A stretch of 64,000 nt of DNA from assembly GCA_916700875.1 (NCBI GenBank), contig CAKAKS010000032.1, forward strand, positions 8,371,001-8,435,000, given 5' to 3'. Position numbers and translations under genes: made by a program. The DNA is from Sebastes aleutianus. Taxonomy: Eukaryota > Chordata > Actinopteri > Perciformes > Sebastidae. The notes under the pieces are model-generated. The model searched no databases. It was given only the letters and a program-made list of their open reading frames with translations, and was not told the origin of the DNA. Positions within the stretch are counted from its first letter, which is position 1. Each line of letters opens with the position of its first letter. Shown piece by piece: positions 10,691 to 23,326 of this stretch.

Positions 10691-12654
10691 ACTCGGGCCA
10701 CAAGAGGTCTTGTGAGCTCACTTCTTTCTAACTCAGCACTTCAAACTTACGGCTTTCAGCCCCAACCGGAGTGACTCAAGTGTGAACCCCCGAGGCAATT
10801 TTTCCAGACTTAACGCAGCTCTCTTTGGAGCCACACAAGGCTTTATACAACTTTTGCTCATATATACAGGAGTCCTCCCCAACCCTTGTATAATATAGTC
10901 CAGTGGAGAGGGATGATCTTCATTAACATCAGTGAAACCCCCTTCAGGGATCTTGATTTAGTATGGGTTCCTTGTTATAGCCATCCACCATGAAATACAC
11001 TATGACAGACCTGGATCAGGGCTAGCTAGTTACTTCACCATAAATGAAAGGCTGATAAGTCTGCACTGAATTTTTGAGACTGACATGTCTACCCATACTT
11101 TACATAGTGTGTGTGTGTGTGTGTGTTTATTGACTTGTAATAATCATCAATCATACATGCAGTGTGTATTATTCCAATCCTATTCATCTTCAAAGTAATC
11201 TGTTCTGAGTATTATTATGGCTAAAGAGTTGGGATCCCACAATTGTTTAACCAGTCTTCAACAGCAAATACACCTCTTTTTCTGTGCAAACAAGTGCAGG
11301 ATTCAACAATAAGAATTGCCCGATTAAAAAATAATAAAAGAAAATAAACAAATAAATACATTGTTTTTTCCGGATCTGATGATAGAAGTAGCTAAGGAGT
11401 GAGCCATCTCGCTTTCCTCTCATCTCTGTTGAGAGTTGCACATGCGCGATACCAATCGGGCAGTCGCAAGGAAATGACGCCGGTTAAAGACAAAGTTCAT
11501 AAGCTGAAGCGCAAGCGAGCATTTTAAGTTATCCTGGAAAAAATAAATACATATGTTGCTTTTTCGAGGGATTATTAGAATATTTTGTCAAAAACGTTGA
11601 ATCTAATTTGGTGCGTCAACAGACACACCTTATAGTGTGACTATATGAATATATAGAATATTCCTTGTCTGAAGTAGAGCTTGACACTCAAAATGTCACT
11701 GGTGGTAGTTATTTCCATCTTTTTTCTTTTTTATATATATTGAACATATTCACTATTTTTTACTCTAAGTTCACTCAGAACTATATATTGCATGCAATTC
11801 TGGTAAAAAAGAGGTCAACACATGCGCTTGCTCTCTATGAGACAGATACTGCAGTCTGAGATGACTCACACAAAATCAAATTCCCCTCATATTTTCCTTA
11901 GGACTTTTAATTATGTGGGGAATATTAAAAAAAAAAATCTCACAAATGTTTGCTTCCCTTCCCACTAATTTAAGTGCTTATATGTTATCTATTGCCAGAC
12001 AACTTTTTGTCTAGTTTACTCATATTTTTACCCAAATGTGATCAAACATAAAGTGTCTCTAATCCAATTTCATTGACTGTATTGGGTTTATTAGCCGTGC
12101 ATCATCTGAACTGACTCTACAGTCTCTACAGTTATCTTTGGTGTTCTAGGCTTTGTTGTATTACATTTGACAGACACACAGAAAGACACACAGGGGAAAA
12201 CGTAGTTGCAGGTGGTGCTTGTTAGTAACATCAAAACAAAACCCAGTTCACTGTGGAGTCACAGACACATACACACAAACCTTTGCATGCATGCACAAAG
12301 TCATCCTCGCATGCATAATGTCATCCTCGCATGCACACTCACACACACACATACGCTCTGACAGGGAACTACCGAGAGGTATAAAACACACGCTTAAGCA
12401 CAAATTTATGGTGACACATATAAGCATCACCTACTGTTTTAGCAGTACAGGCTCTAGTTGATGTTGTATAGTTGAATTATTTTTAATATATATAGTATAA
12501 AATGGTAAAAGCAGAAAGAAAACATAGCATGATTCTGGATAAACGCTCACACATACGGTATAGAGCACATTAACAACCCCTTAACACTCTGATGGCCCGC
12601 ACGCTATTCTGTCTTTCAGAGGTTGTTGTGGGCTTTTCAAGAGGGGGTTTTCAA
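10691..12654. other. No gene recognised; (TG)n at 11107-11126
   Basis: The stretch is AT-rich. A small tandem duplication of a 'GTCATCCTCGCATGCA' unit lies at about 12299-12338. Open frames here (11247, 11665, 12219) have no recognisable domains. Confidence 0.4.
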
Positions 12655-12860
12655 GCTACACTGAATATATTGGTATCATATGAAACTAGAAAGCCTAAGG
12701 AATCAATCGGTACCATGTCATGCTAGCTTGTCGGAAAGATCGCTAAATTACGCTACAAAGTTACGCTAAATTTTACCCACAAGTCTCTCCTTTACAGACA
12801 TGCCCACTTGATGATAATCACATGCAGTTTTTTGAATGCTGTACAAATGTGTTATTTCCG
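12655..12860 (-). mobile_element. GGCTGTCAA-family fragment
   Basis: Retains GGTATCATATGAAACTAGAA, ACTAG/GCTAGCTTGTCGG, TACAGACATGCCCACTTGAT and TAATCACATGCAGTTTT in the family order. Both termini are missing. Confidence 0.65.
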
Positions 12861-14566
12861 CCAATATTACAATTATGTGTTTGAATATTTCTGCATACTG
12901 GGGTCCCTAAACAGTCTTGGAATTGCATAAATTGGATATGACTGGAAAGCTGAGACGCTTGTGAATCTACTGAGCCAAATTGTATTCAAGTGTGATGATG
13001 TTAGTCCCCATAGTAGCCATTTCATTGTATACGACAATTTTTTTAAATTTGCCCTCAATGTATAAAATGACCTTTGGTGACCTCTAAGATAATCACAGCC
13101 TCATGAAACTTTACAACCACAAACTACAGGTATAGGGCATTCGGAGGAGGGATGGTTTTCCTAGGTAGATTGACAATAAGGGCGTTTCTTAGCAGTTTCC
13201 AGAACAGAAGTGCTCGCCATCCAATCAACGAAAAATGCAATTCTTGCAGAAATCTACAAATGTCAATGGTTTTTGATCCCTAATCACAGCATGGCTTTTT
13301 CTATGCTGTTCCTCAAGGTCTCTGTGTCTTAATATGGTATTTTTGAGGGATTATTGGTAATGTTTTATGAATTCTCAAATTGTAAAAAATTGTTAAATTT
13401 AGCACCAAATCTGTGTAACAAATTGTATCAACCCAAAAACTGCTACAACAACTTATGAGACATAAGTGTGCATGGGAATGACCATCACAAACCTATATCA
13501 TCATGTTCTAGGATCCTTTACACTTTTACAAATTCATAATTTATTTTAATTGATTCATTCAATTTTTTTATTATTTTTTAATTTCTTATTAATGACTACA
13601 ACAACTTGGCACACAGTGCTGAGCTGCATCTCAAATTTCAGGTTCCCAGCTTTCAGATGATGGACACCACTTCTATGTGGCATCTACTGCTGACTATTTA
13701 TCTCCCCCTGAACATCCCTGTCCCCCACCCCGACCTCTTCTAAAAAAAGAGGGTGGAATGGTAAGGGGTTGAATAAAAGGTGATAGAACAATTGGTAATA
13801 TGCATACATTCCAGTATGCTTGCATCATTACAGAAAAAGGGGTTTCTGAGCACATACAGGCCAGGAAAGAAAGGCATAGTGTGATGAAATGTTGAAAGTA
13901 TTACATTTACTTTGATCACAAATCTTGAATTCTAAGGCAGCCTGCCCTCTCCATCCTGACATTTACATCAAAGCCCACTTCAGAGTTGAATAGCTGTACA
14001 ATATCACCTGTAAAGCAACTCAAACAAGTCTGGTTGGGCCTAAGGATCTTGTCCCGTTCTTTATCTGAAATCCTGTTCAACAGTCTCTCCCCACCTGCAT
14101 GAGGGCAAATGTTTAGATAAGTGTGTAGTGATTCTGCACTTATTTGTAATATCATGATGATTCCATGACCTTCCACAAATATCTCAAGTCACAGATCCCT
14201 TAATGTTAGTATGAACCTTAAATAAATGAGTTAAACCCCACATAAACTTGCAACTGAGCCATAGTCAGATTGAAGGAATGGATAAAAAACCTGCTAGGGT
14301 ATGAGCGTTCTTTCAGAGGCATGTTGAGCTGTCAAGTAATGGATTGGACGTCGGTACAGATAAGGAATGTTCAAAGGGGAATAAGGAAGAGGCTCATCTG
14401 GGATGGCAAACACATTTGCCAAGTGTCTCAAACTAAAGACAGTGTTTAAATAAGAAGTGAGGTATGCCAACGTGTTCCATGGGTCTCGGAGTTTTCCGGT
14501 TTATTCCAGAGAAAGATGCTGAATAATCTGTTGAGCTGGTTTGATATTAGGAATCATCTCTTTGTC
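12861..14566. other. Possible old repeat (12880-13650), otherwise nothing recognised
   Basis: Phrases such as AATCACAGCATGGCTTTTTC and TTTTTGAGGGATTATTGGTA remind me of an unclassified fish interspersed repeat, from recall only. The rest has no gene signal. Confidence 0.3.
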
Positions 14567-15132
14567 CAACCCGGTCGCGTGGGAAGGCCTATAAATACCA
14601 CAACATTACACTGACATCCTGTGTGTCACGAGTACACTTTTTTGCCTTTTCGTGTGTCATTTGTACTCCACGCAAATGTCCACAGTTAGGTTCAGGCAAG
14701 AATACAACTTAGTTAGATTAAGGGGAAACGTCATGGTTGGGCTTAAAATAAGTGAATAAACTAAGTAAAACACATACGGAAACAACATAACGTAGCTACA
14801 GAAAACAAGTCACAAACGTCATTTAAAAAAAATTTGACAAACGTCACTAACGTAACTTACAAAACAAAACACCGGTCAACAACAGTCTCAAATACGGGTC
14901 TCCTGGTTAAAAGTCTGGTGTTTGTTGGAAACCCAACCGCCCACCATAAGTGGTGTTTCTCATTAACTCTTACTGTAGCATTTATACGCGGATGCTTTTC
15001 TATTGCAGTCAGTACAGGATACATGGAGTACAAATGACATGCAGGAAGAAAGGCGTATTTATTGCAGGCTAAACGCCTTGCGCATTATTGTGGCATTTAT
15101 ACTCCTTTTCGTGCGGACGGACTGCTATGTCA
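14567..15132 (+). mobile_element. Non-autonomous element with GGTTAGG-type cassette, copy 1 of pair
   Basis: It aligns along its length with 40247-40815: CTATAAATACCACAACATTA, GTTAGGTTCAGGCAAGAA, CGTCATGGTTGGGCTTAAAA, TAAACTAAGTAAAA, TCTCCTGGTTAAAAGTC, GCATTTATACGCGGA and a CCTTTTCGTGC end. Subterminal inverted repeats are visible: TGTCATTTGTACTCCACGCA near the left and its partner GTACAAATGACATGC near the right. No transposase is present. Confidence 0.7.
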
Positions 15133-15535
15133 CTTTGAAAGGGTTCAAAGTGTACTGTGATCAAGCATGGATACAGCATAGATACAAATGTTGATACCCA
15201 AATATTTGACCATTCAATGTCTGTTCACTGAAAACACAAATGTTGGTTAGCCCAGGGAGGGAGTACTGATAAAGCCCAGTCCAAAATGTTACATGAGAAG
15301 TGGTAAAAACAGTGGTAGGGATTACTTCAGTTTAGGTATAAACATTAGGTTGTCATCAGTGTACAATAATAGTTAACAACTGATTCGGAGCTCAGGGAAG
15401 TCGTGTCACACTTTTCAATAGGAACAGGTAGCACCAAACAGCTGCACCGGGCTCATGCCCAATGCAGGGTGAAAATGAAGGTATCTGAAGCAATAGTTAA
15501 TACAGAGGCTTTGGGGTTAGTAGTCAGCAGAGTAA

Positions 15536-15926
15536 TGCTACGTTCACATTATGAGCAGCAAAGCTACAAAACAGCCAAGCGTGGCCAGCTACATTGTTGC
15601 TGCGTCACCATTGAAGTGTTGCTTAAGCGCTCATTGACATAGTTATTTCATAAGAAGAATACATTTTTCTTCCATTTTTTAGATGGAACGGAACAGGAAT
15701 TATGGGGAGAGAGAAGGGGACCAGAAATGGTGAAACAAAAACATTTAATTGGTTGATGCTTCACAGCGTAATTGGAGTTCTGAAAAACAATTGAGGCCAG
15801 CGCAACATTAATTTGTAGCGCGTCACGCAGAGAAGTGTCAGGCCTCAGTTTGTAGCTTCATGTCACGGCTTCCATTCAAAATGACTTGTAGCCTGTTGCT
15901 TTGTCGCTCGTAGTTTGAACATAGCA
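15536..15926. mobile_element. Harbinger-like miniature element with TAA target repeat
   Basis: The inverted ends are about 34 bp long and begin TGCTACGTTCACATTATGAG on the left and, reversed, TGCTATGTTCAAACTACGAG on the right. TAA lies directly outside both ends. Three-base TWA duplications are the hallmark of PIF/Harbinger transposons, so assignment to that group is a reasonable inference. The open frame at 15403-15642 crosses its left end and is not a gene. Confidence 0.65.
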
Positions 15927-15949
15927 TAACTCACATGACTCATAACTCA

Positions 15950-16252
15950 GATGACTATGATAATCACATGCAGTTTTGGGCAAATCATAGTCAAGTCAGC
16001 ACACTTTTGTTGCTTGTTGAGTTTGAGTTTGCCACACTATAATTTGAGAATATTGTTTTATACAAAATGCAGTACCTGTGAGGGCTCGTGGACAATATGT
16101 GTCATTGTTTTATGTTGTTAATTGATTTCCAATAATACATATATACATACATTTGCATAAAGCAAGCATATTTGCCCTTTAAGGTACATTTGAATGGATA
16201 CATTTGCGATTAATCGCGATTAAATATGTTAATTGATTTACAGCCCTAGTAT
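15950..16252 (-). mobile_element. GGCTGTCAA-family fragment
   Basis: Contains GATAATCACATGCAGTTTTG, TGCAGTACCTGTGAGGG, GACAATATGTGTCATTG and a terminal GCGATTAATCGCGATTAA followed by ACAGCCCTA. The distal half with the GGTACC segment is missing. Confidence 0.7.
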
Positions 16253-16784
16253 AAAGATTTTCCGCCTCCAAAGGTATAGCAGACATGAAAGACCCAATAT
16301 ATATACCCAATTGCTGCCTGCCCACATAACATACTGTATGTAGGTCACGTATCTTTGAGTGTTAAGTGTTGTATGAGCTCCTCCAAGCCCTTCAGACATA
16401 GTGGGGCATATACTTTGTCTGATTGTTCCTGGGAGAGTTAGGGGAGTGTCAGAAGGGGGATACAGAAACGATCTGTGGATGGCTCCAACGTATAAAGGAA
16501 GATTTTAAAGAATCCTTTGAAATGCAAGTTTGAAATGAGGCTGGGATTCGGTCTCGGTCGTGGGGTTTTGACCAGCTGATAAAACGTGTGTGACCAATGG
16601 ATACGATAGCATGGTTGATTTTAGAAAAATGTGTTGTGGAGGGATCAACAGAAGGTGTTATCTCTGGCAGATGGGTTCAGAAGGCGCCAAATGGCCACTC
16701 AACCATTCTCGAAAAGTACCTGTATTGCTAGGGATGATTTACTAGAGTGAAAAGATACGTTACCGAACTCATGACTGACTGAGC

Positions 16785-17150
16785 AGGGGTTTTCAAAGTT
16801 TTTGAGTCCAAGGATCCCTTACAGGGGAGAACATTTTCCAAGGACCCCCTCTTATTCGTAACACCGATTAAGCATACGACAATTTGTAATCTTAAATGCC
16901 ATTGGAGCTATTTATATTCTAAAACTATTCAACCTAAATACTTAAGACCTGTTTCCTAGTGATAAACAGAAACACATTTTAATTTAAATCATGTTAATAC
17001 CACTTATATACTATGACACAGCATTCATACTTTTCAAATAATTGATCTTAAAAGCTTAGAAAATCAACAGCAGCAAGACTGGCATAGTCCTACCTAATAA
17101 ATCCAGACATTTAAACTTACCAAACAAAAGCTGATTTTTAGTAAGTGCTT
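16785..17150 (+). mobile_element. Possible hAT-like fragment
   Basis: Starts CAGGGGTTTTCAAAGTTTTT and is followed by AAGGACCCCC, a pattern I associate with hAT-type termini in fish. No right terminus or 8-bp duplication is visible, so this is a weak call. Confidence 0.3.
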
Positions 17151-18544
17151 CAGCTTATACATAATGAACTTATTGCTGCATATCACAATCATATCCGAGT
17201 TTTGTATTGGCCCAAAGCTAATGTGGGTGGTAGTAATGGATACAATATGCTTGTTTTATTGGTGCAAATGGTCCCCATCTGTAGATATAAACTTTTAATG
17301 ATACAACACAATTTTAGCATTTGGACTGACAATGTTCCACACTTCTACAGTATTCCCAGTCTCATGGAAAATCCTTCCTCTGCTTAAATGCCTTGCAGAA
17401 AAGAAAACACATACCGCCTCACAATCTCTCCAAGGACTTCAAAAAACAAGTCTATTTCAGCAGCGCCTTTTTTTTTCTAAGTCATCTGTTTTGATCTGTG
17501 AGAATGAAGCAGAGACATCCTACATCCTTACTGGCTAGATGGGTTGTGAGACCTGCATCCGAGGAGTTGGTTAGAGGTAAACTCTTGGCCGTTGTTTTTC
17601 TGCATGGATCCGTGAAATCTTGGATAACGTTTCCGTGTGATTGGGTAGGACTAGGGACGCTTTGTCGGAGTTACCATTTATTGGTCATTTGACTTGCATT
17701 AGCCATGCTTATGTTTGATATGGGCATAGTCTATAAAACGTATTTAGTTCCTCTCACAGATTCTCAATAAATAGACACACTCACACACATTCACACTCAC
17801 AGATCAATATGTTACAGATCTGGATGAAAACAGGCTGCATTTGAGTTGATTGAGAAGATAAATGATCACAATCAGCGTGATGCAGAATGTGCTCGCCACA
17901 GAAGTGACACTTTATTTGAATGGATTGCAATATGAAATCGGTGGTCTGTGTTGCAGCAGAGATATTTTTTTATATATGTCTCATTGCATTTGACTTTGAA
18001 TCTGTTTTAATAATGAGCCTCCATCTCTCTATCCACGACTTTTAAAGACTCGCCCTGATATAGGGCGAGAAATGTAACGTGCATTAGAGTGGATTTTTAT
18101 AACTCATTAGATGTGTCTTTATTAAAAAATATAGTCTGCGTCGGGTTCGCGTCAAGGTCTAATATTTCACCGTGCTTGGTTTTCCCAATAAAATTCATAG
18201 CAAAGTGCCTGAAAAGCAGGTGAATAAATCACTGGGATTCAAAGACAGTTTACTTTAAAGATGCCATGTTATTATTATCTTTCTCTCCATTCTCACAAAG
18301 CATCTGAAACAGCAGTGATATTGGAATCAATTTTTCCTTGCCATTTAAGCGTACTGAATGATTTTGTGTGTATGATATGATTGTGTGTGTGTGAGCAGTC
18401 CATTTTAAGATACTCCAATTCTCCTGACAGACCCTTAGTGTTCTCACACACATACCTAGCGACCTTCACAGCTATCCGTACAAGCTGTCTAAAAAGGCTT
18501 TGATTCCATACGGGCCTGTCTCCAATGCATCAACGCTCTCTCTC
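17151..18544. other. Apparently unique; possible conserved non-coding block at 17800-18230
   Basis: No repeat family or gene is recognised. The stretch has homeodomain-like ATTA cores and is not repeated in the window. It contains a local inverted repeat, TCGCCCTGATATAGGGCGA, at 18051-18069. Regulatory function is only a guess. Confidence 0.25.
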
Positions 18545-18579
18545 TCACACACACACACACACACCCACACACACACACA
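18545..18579. repeat. (CA)n microsatellite
   Basis: An (AC)n run interrupted once by CCC. Confidence 0.95.
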
Positions 18580-18868
18580 GTGGAAAGCTGCGATTTCCTC
18601 AAACATCATTCAGCCTTTTTACTCTTGGGGTTTCTCGTCGTGCGAATAGGAGGGAGGGAAGAATGGAAAAGGAGGATGAAGAGGTAGATTGTACATCCAC
18701 ACTTCGCTGGAGAAATGGGAAATATACAGTACAGTAGGCCTTCCATCCACACTAAGCTGGCATTTTCATCCCCGATAAGTGATCTGGATGTGGCAGTGTT
18801 CAAAAGGCAACCTTTTTTTACCTCTAACCCAAATCAACTAAACTTTATTTTGTAGAACACTTTACACA

Positions 18869-19250
18869 ATGGCTGTTAAAGTTAAATCGATAATGACGCG
18901 TTAACAAAAAATAATTTTAACACCACAAATTTCTCTAACGCATTAACATTAACGTTATAGTGGGGTCAGTTTTAAAGCCAGAGTGAATATACTGATATCA
19001 TATGAAACTAGAAAACAATGTCATACTAGCTTGTCGCGAAGGAAGCCAAATAAAGCTCCAAACGTACTCTAAATTTTGGCGAGGAAAAACTGGCATGGCC
19101 ATTTTCAAAGGGGTTCCTTGACCTCTGACATCAAGGTATGTGAATAAAAATGGGTTCTATGGGTACCCACGAGTCTCCCTTTTACAGACATGCCCACTTT
19201 ATGATAGTCACATGCAGTTTTGGGCAAGTCATAGTCGAGTCATGATCTGA
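18869..19250 (-). mobile_element. GGCTGTCAA-family fragment
   Basis: Starts at the family's outer end (ATGGCTGTTAAAGTTAAATC), then ACGCGTTAAC, AACTGGCATGGCCATTTTC, GGGTTCTATGGGTACCC and CACATGCAGTTTTGGGCA, and stops where the second half would begin. Confidence 0.7.
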
Positions 19251-19603
19251 GTTTGGAGATAATTCAGAGCTGAATAAAACTTCCTTTGACAACCTGATTG
19301 ATTTGTTTGTCGAACTGTAGTACTGAATCAAATATGACTCCAGGATCGCTCATTCACACAATACTGGCGTTGTCATTAACCTGTATTCATGTTAATTTAG
19401 TCAGTCAACGTCACAACCACAAAATAGTACGGCCATAAGAGGACAATGATGAAGACATTCAGCTGCTTTCTTATTGTTTCAGTGCAGATGGAGACATCTA
19501 TGAATACGCTCTGAAAGACCTATCGCATATGCATATCATTTGCACCCGTAAACAGCATTTTCATATTTAGCTGGCTTAGTGTGGACGCGTGAGAATGAGG
19601 TAA

Positions 19604-19864
19604 GGAGAGGAGAGAGAGAGAGAGAGAGGGCACAGGCAGAAGGACAGAGACGGAGTGAGAAGAGTGAAGGCTGAACAGGGAGGAAGAGGATTAGCTTGAG
19701 AATAAGGCTTTGTTTGAAAGCAAGGCTGAGAGAGGTAGAGAAAGACAAGGAAGGGAGAGAGGGAGAGAGGGAGAGGGAGAAAAGAGGATGGGATTGAGAA
19801 AAAAAAACAGGCTTGAAAGCAATTCGAAGCAAATGTTAGAGGGAAAGACAGAGCAAGAGAGAGA

Positions 19865-19895
<31 letters not shown>
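19604..19895. repeat. GA-rich low-complexity tract
   Basis: Runs of GAGAGA at 19604-19628 and 19856-19894 flank purine-rich DNA. They explain the Arg/Glu-rich frame at 19710-20150 and the Ser/Leu-rich frames on the other strand, which I do not regard as genes. Confidence 0.9.
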
Positions 19896-20195
19896 CCTTC
19901 TATCCTGTTAACCACTGTAGAGTGGGAAATGGGATTTTGTGTCACATTGCTCCAGCAAATTGCTGCATGGTGCTGGCTTACAGAGGATAGCCACTGCTTC
20001 TTCTTGACACATAGAGCTTTTCAGAGACTAGCGTGGGACCCAAAGGTGCTCTGCTGCGAAGTTAAAACGGGTGTCCGAATCATTCAAGATAAATTGGTTC
20101 CTGAGGTCATTCTCCATAGATGCTGGCAAAGCCTGTATCCTGCAGGGTGAGCTGGCCTGAATAAAACATAATAAAGCAAAATCTAAATATGTTCT

Positions 20196-20490
20196 ATGTA
20201 GGGCTGTCAATCGATTAAAATATTTCATTGTGATTAATCGCATGATTGTCCATCGTTAATTGTGATTAATCGCAAATTAATCACACATTTTTTATTTGTT
20301 CAAAATGTACCTTAAAGGGAGATTTGTCAAGTATTTAATGCTTTTATCAACATGGGAGTAGGCAATATGCTTGCTTTATGCAAATATGTGTGTATATGTA
20401 TTATTAGAAATCATTTAACACAAAACAATGACAAATATTGTCCAGAAACCCTCACAGGTACTGCATTTAGCATAACAAATATGCTCCATT
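20196..20490 (+). mobile_element. GGCTGTCAA-family fragment
   Basis: Begins with the intact outer end TAGGGCTGTCAATCGATT and runs through GTGATTAATCGCAAATTAAT, AAACCCTCACAGGTACTGCA to ATGCTC, then ends just before the Tc1-like fragment. Confidence 0.75.
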
Positions 20491-20539
20491 TTTTTTTTAA
20501 TCTGAATGAAGCCTTCAAAGAAAATAACCATAACCAAAA

Positions 20540-20995
20540 GTCAAACATGGAGGTTCCCTGAAGTTTCGGGGTTGCTTTGCTGCCTCTGGTACTTGGTGTC
20601 TTGAATCTGTGCATGGCATTATAAAATGGGAAGAAGGCCAACGGATTTTAAAGGGCAGTGTTCCATCCAGTATCACAAAGCTGCATCTCTGTCGGAGGTC
20701 ATGGGTCCTCCAGCAGGACAGTGACCCAAAACACAAATCAAAAAGCACCCTGGAATGGTTCACGAGAAAAGGCTGGATTGTTCTCAGGTGGCCAGCAATG
20801 AGTCCAGATCTGAGTCCCATTGAACACCTCTGGAGAGATCTAAAAAGAGCAGTTGGAAGAAGGCACTGTTCAAATCTGGGAGAATTGGAACAGTTTGCAA
20901 AAAAGGAGTGGGCTAAACTGCCGGTAGAGCTATCTCACTGAAGTCTATAGGAAGCACTTGACAGCAGTTATTTTCTCCAAAATGCTGTACAGCCC
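20540..20995 (+). pseudogene. Tc1-like transposase, C-terminal fragment (DD34E)
   Basis: In-frame homology runs from about 20540 to a stop at 20939-20941. The block QQDSDPKH holds the second catalytic aspartate, and WPAMSPDLSPIEHLWRDLK holds the catalytic glutamate, with 34 residues between them, the Tc1 family spacing. The upstream GCFAASGT block is present, but the first catalytic aspartate and the DNA-binding domain are gone. Near 20935 the frame shifts: the usual C-terminal tail (YRKHLTAVIFSK) reads in another frame to about 20990. No terminal inverted repeats were found. In life this enzyme cuts and joins transposon ends in the nucleus. This copy cannot be active, and it sits beside a GGCTGTCAA fragment. 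Confidence 0.9.
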
Positions 20996-21064
20996 TGGAT
21001 TTAATATTTAGTAGTTTGGTACTTCTGAATTGAAAAGAAAGTCACTGAACTATTAACAGTAATT

Positions 21065-21400
21065 ATACCCACCGCGACAACATAGTCGGGGGTATATTGC
21101 ACTCCGCGTATTCGTCCCTCCGTCCGTCCTTCTGTCCGTCCATCCGTCCTCCCGTCCGTTCACGTGTCACACTTTCGTTTCCGGAGCAGAACTCGGAAAC
21201 TATTTAACTTAGGAACTTCACATTTGGTATGTTGGTTGACAGTGTGGTCTAGTTGTGCCTTTTGGGGGTTAGAAGTCCAGGGTGCCCTTCAATTTTTTAA
21301 CTTTTGGCAAAAAATTTCAAAAAATGTTGAACTGTGCTCAATAGACTAATTCCATTAGTTCCAAAAGGGCAAAACCTTTGGCCCTATTTTAGTAGGGGTC
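21065..21400 (+). repeat. Interspersed repeat with CCGTCCGT-rich head
   Basis: A GTCCGTCC-type run at about 21113-21162 is followed by CGGAAACTATTTAACTTAGG. The layout resembles the repeat at 5480-5950, with a GTCCGTC head and then a non-repetitive body, but the bodies differ. Unclassified. Confidence 0.5.
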
Positions 21401-22635
21401 CAACAGTTGGCAAGGATATGTGAGCCATGTTCACTTTTGCCTTTTTTCTTTTTCCGCCGCTCTCTCATTCAATGCCCTCTGTCTCTCGAGACAGTAGATC
21501 TAGTGAATGGTAATAGTTTATACAGTACCACTGAAAGACAATGCTACTCCTTTCTAGCATCATTTTCATCTTTGCCACATTTTCTCCAAAATTATGTTTT
21601 GATAACATTAATGGACTTGTCTGTAATTTAAGCAGACCAGTGGGAGCTTGCTAGCTTTGTTAGCATGTGTGTATGAGTGTTTAGAGATGGGAGAGCACAT
21701 TTTTTTGGCATTATACCAAGCACATAAATATTTTGTCATTTGTCACTTTGAATACAGAGAATATACTGTAGTGTTTGGCCCATTCCCCAAAAGGTATGTG
21801 TGTTAGTGTGTGTGTGTTTACACCTTGTCCATTATTTAGCCCTTTATTGAAGGAATAATGTGCATACGGGTACGCGTGTGTTTACAGATAAGGGAATACA
21901 TGGCCCTACCTAAGAGACACCCATTGTGTATTTGTGTCGTGTGCATGTGTTTGTGTGAGACTGTTTTTCGTTAACATTAGCATAAGTGCCATATTTTATT
22001 CACAGCGCTTTTGTGACACACAACAAAGTCTGGAGAACATTAGCCTCGAGGTAAAACCCAGAGTGGAAACATATTTCATGCCTGAGCTTAAAAACATACA
22101 CTGACAGTGGATGGAGAGTTAATATGAATATGTCCCATATTTCGAGCCTGTTAAAGGTTTGTTTACAGCAGTTCAACAAGAAAAATAGGAGGTTAAGTGC
22201 TCTGCTCAAGGGCACAAAAGAAAAGGATAGAATCATTCAGATTATCTCTTCAAGGACAGGGGTGCATGGGACATAAATGGCGTGACTGCTGTTTATGATC
22301 GATTAAAATGATGGAATATTTAATAACGTCATTATCACAGGTGCAGTGGGTGAGAGCTGAAAGCCGCCACGCTCCCAGATGTGCCTCTTTCTCTCGACGG
22401 AGGCATTAGTGATACATCACTGAGTAATGAATTGGAAAATCAAAGCAAGCTTTCTGTGCTCTCGCCAGTCATTTGACATTTCAAACAAGCACCGAACAAG
22501 CACTGAAAACAAATCATTGACTTACAAGGCGGTCTGACCCTGATTTACACAACTTATTTGATTGGTTTTTTGTGACCAGTGGAGACCTTTTTTAATTATT
22601 TATTTATTTGATTGAATGATCCAGGAGAGATTATG
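21401..22635. other. No gene recognised; possible conserved block at 22290-22520
   Basis: A balanced, non-repeated stretch at 22290-22520 contains ATGATCGATTAAAATGATGG and GTGATACATCACTGAGTAAT. It could be a conserved non-coding element, but nothing in the window proves it. Confidence 0.25.
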
Positions 22636-22640
22636 AAAAA

Positions 22641-22693
<53 letters not shown>
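22636..22693. repeat. (A)n(TA)n microsatellite
   Basis: About 14 A residues run directly into about 22 TA dinucleotides. Confidence 0.95.
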
Positions 22694-22697
<4 letters not shown>

Positions 22698-22805
22698 CAC
22701 ACAGAGGACAACTGAGTGTTGCCCTTCTATTGGATTCTTGTAATGTTCAGATTCAGATTTTTGCACTCATTACAAGTCAATCCGCACAACAGCAACAGTT
22801 AGAAG

Positions 22806-23326
22806 TAGGGATGCATCGATCCGACATTTTCAGTCTCAATACTGATAGCGATACCTGGGCTTTGGGTATCGGCCGATACCGACTACCGATCCGATACCAG
22901 TGTTTGATTAATAAGCTGTATGCCTCATTGTGTGGAAGTGACTGGGATTATTCTTTATGTGTAGGGCAACATCTGGCCTAACTTAAACATTGCTTTCCTA
23001 ACATTGTAAAACAAAATGTAATAAATAAATTCATATATAACATAACATACATTTGGTGGATTGTTCTTTATTTATTAAAATAATAAATCTTACATCAACA
23101 ACTTGGCAAAGAAATCTTCAAAATTAACAGGAATTACAATTCAGGTGTAAACCTTTTTAATGCAGCAACAAATTGGTCCAACTAAAATTCCATTATATAA
23201 TATATATAGTATATAAACATATAATTGATTTTAATAGATCGACCCATTGTCACCGATACCCGATCCAGCTATTTGAATCAGCAACGGCGCGATATTCGAT
23301 CCGGTATCGGTATTGGTGGATCCTAA
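22806..23326. mobile_element. hAT-like miniature element with perfect 8-bp duplication
   Basis: GTTAGAAG occurs immediately outside both ends (22798-22805 and 23327-23334). The ends are imperfect inverted repeats, TAGGGATGCATCGATCCGAC and, reversed, TTAGGATCCACCAATACCGA. Inner copies of CCGATACC and GGTATCGG extend the inverted structure. No transposase is present. Eight-base duplications are the hAT hallmark. Confidence 0.85.

Noticed and set aside
19710..20150. 146-codon Arg/Glu-rich frame
   Set aside because: Its first part is a GA microsatellite, the rest has no recognisable domain, and the opposite strand is equally open.
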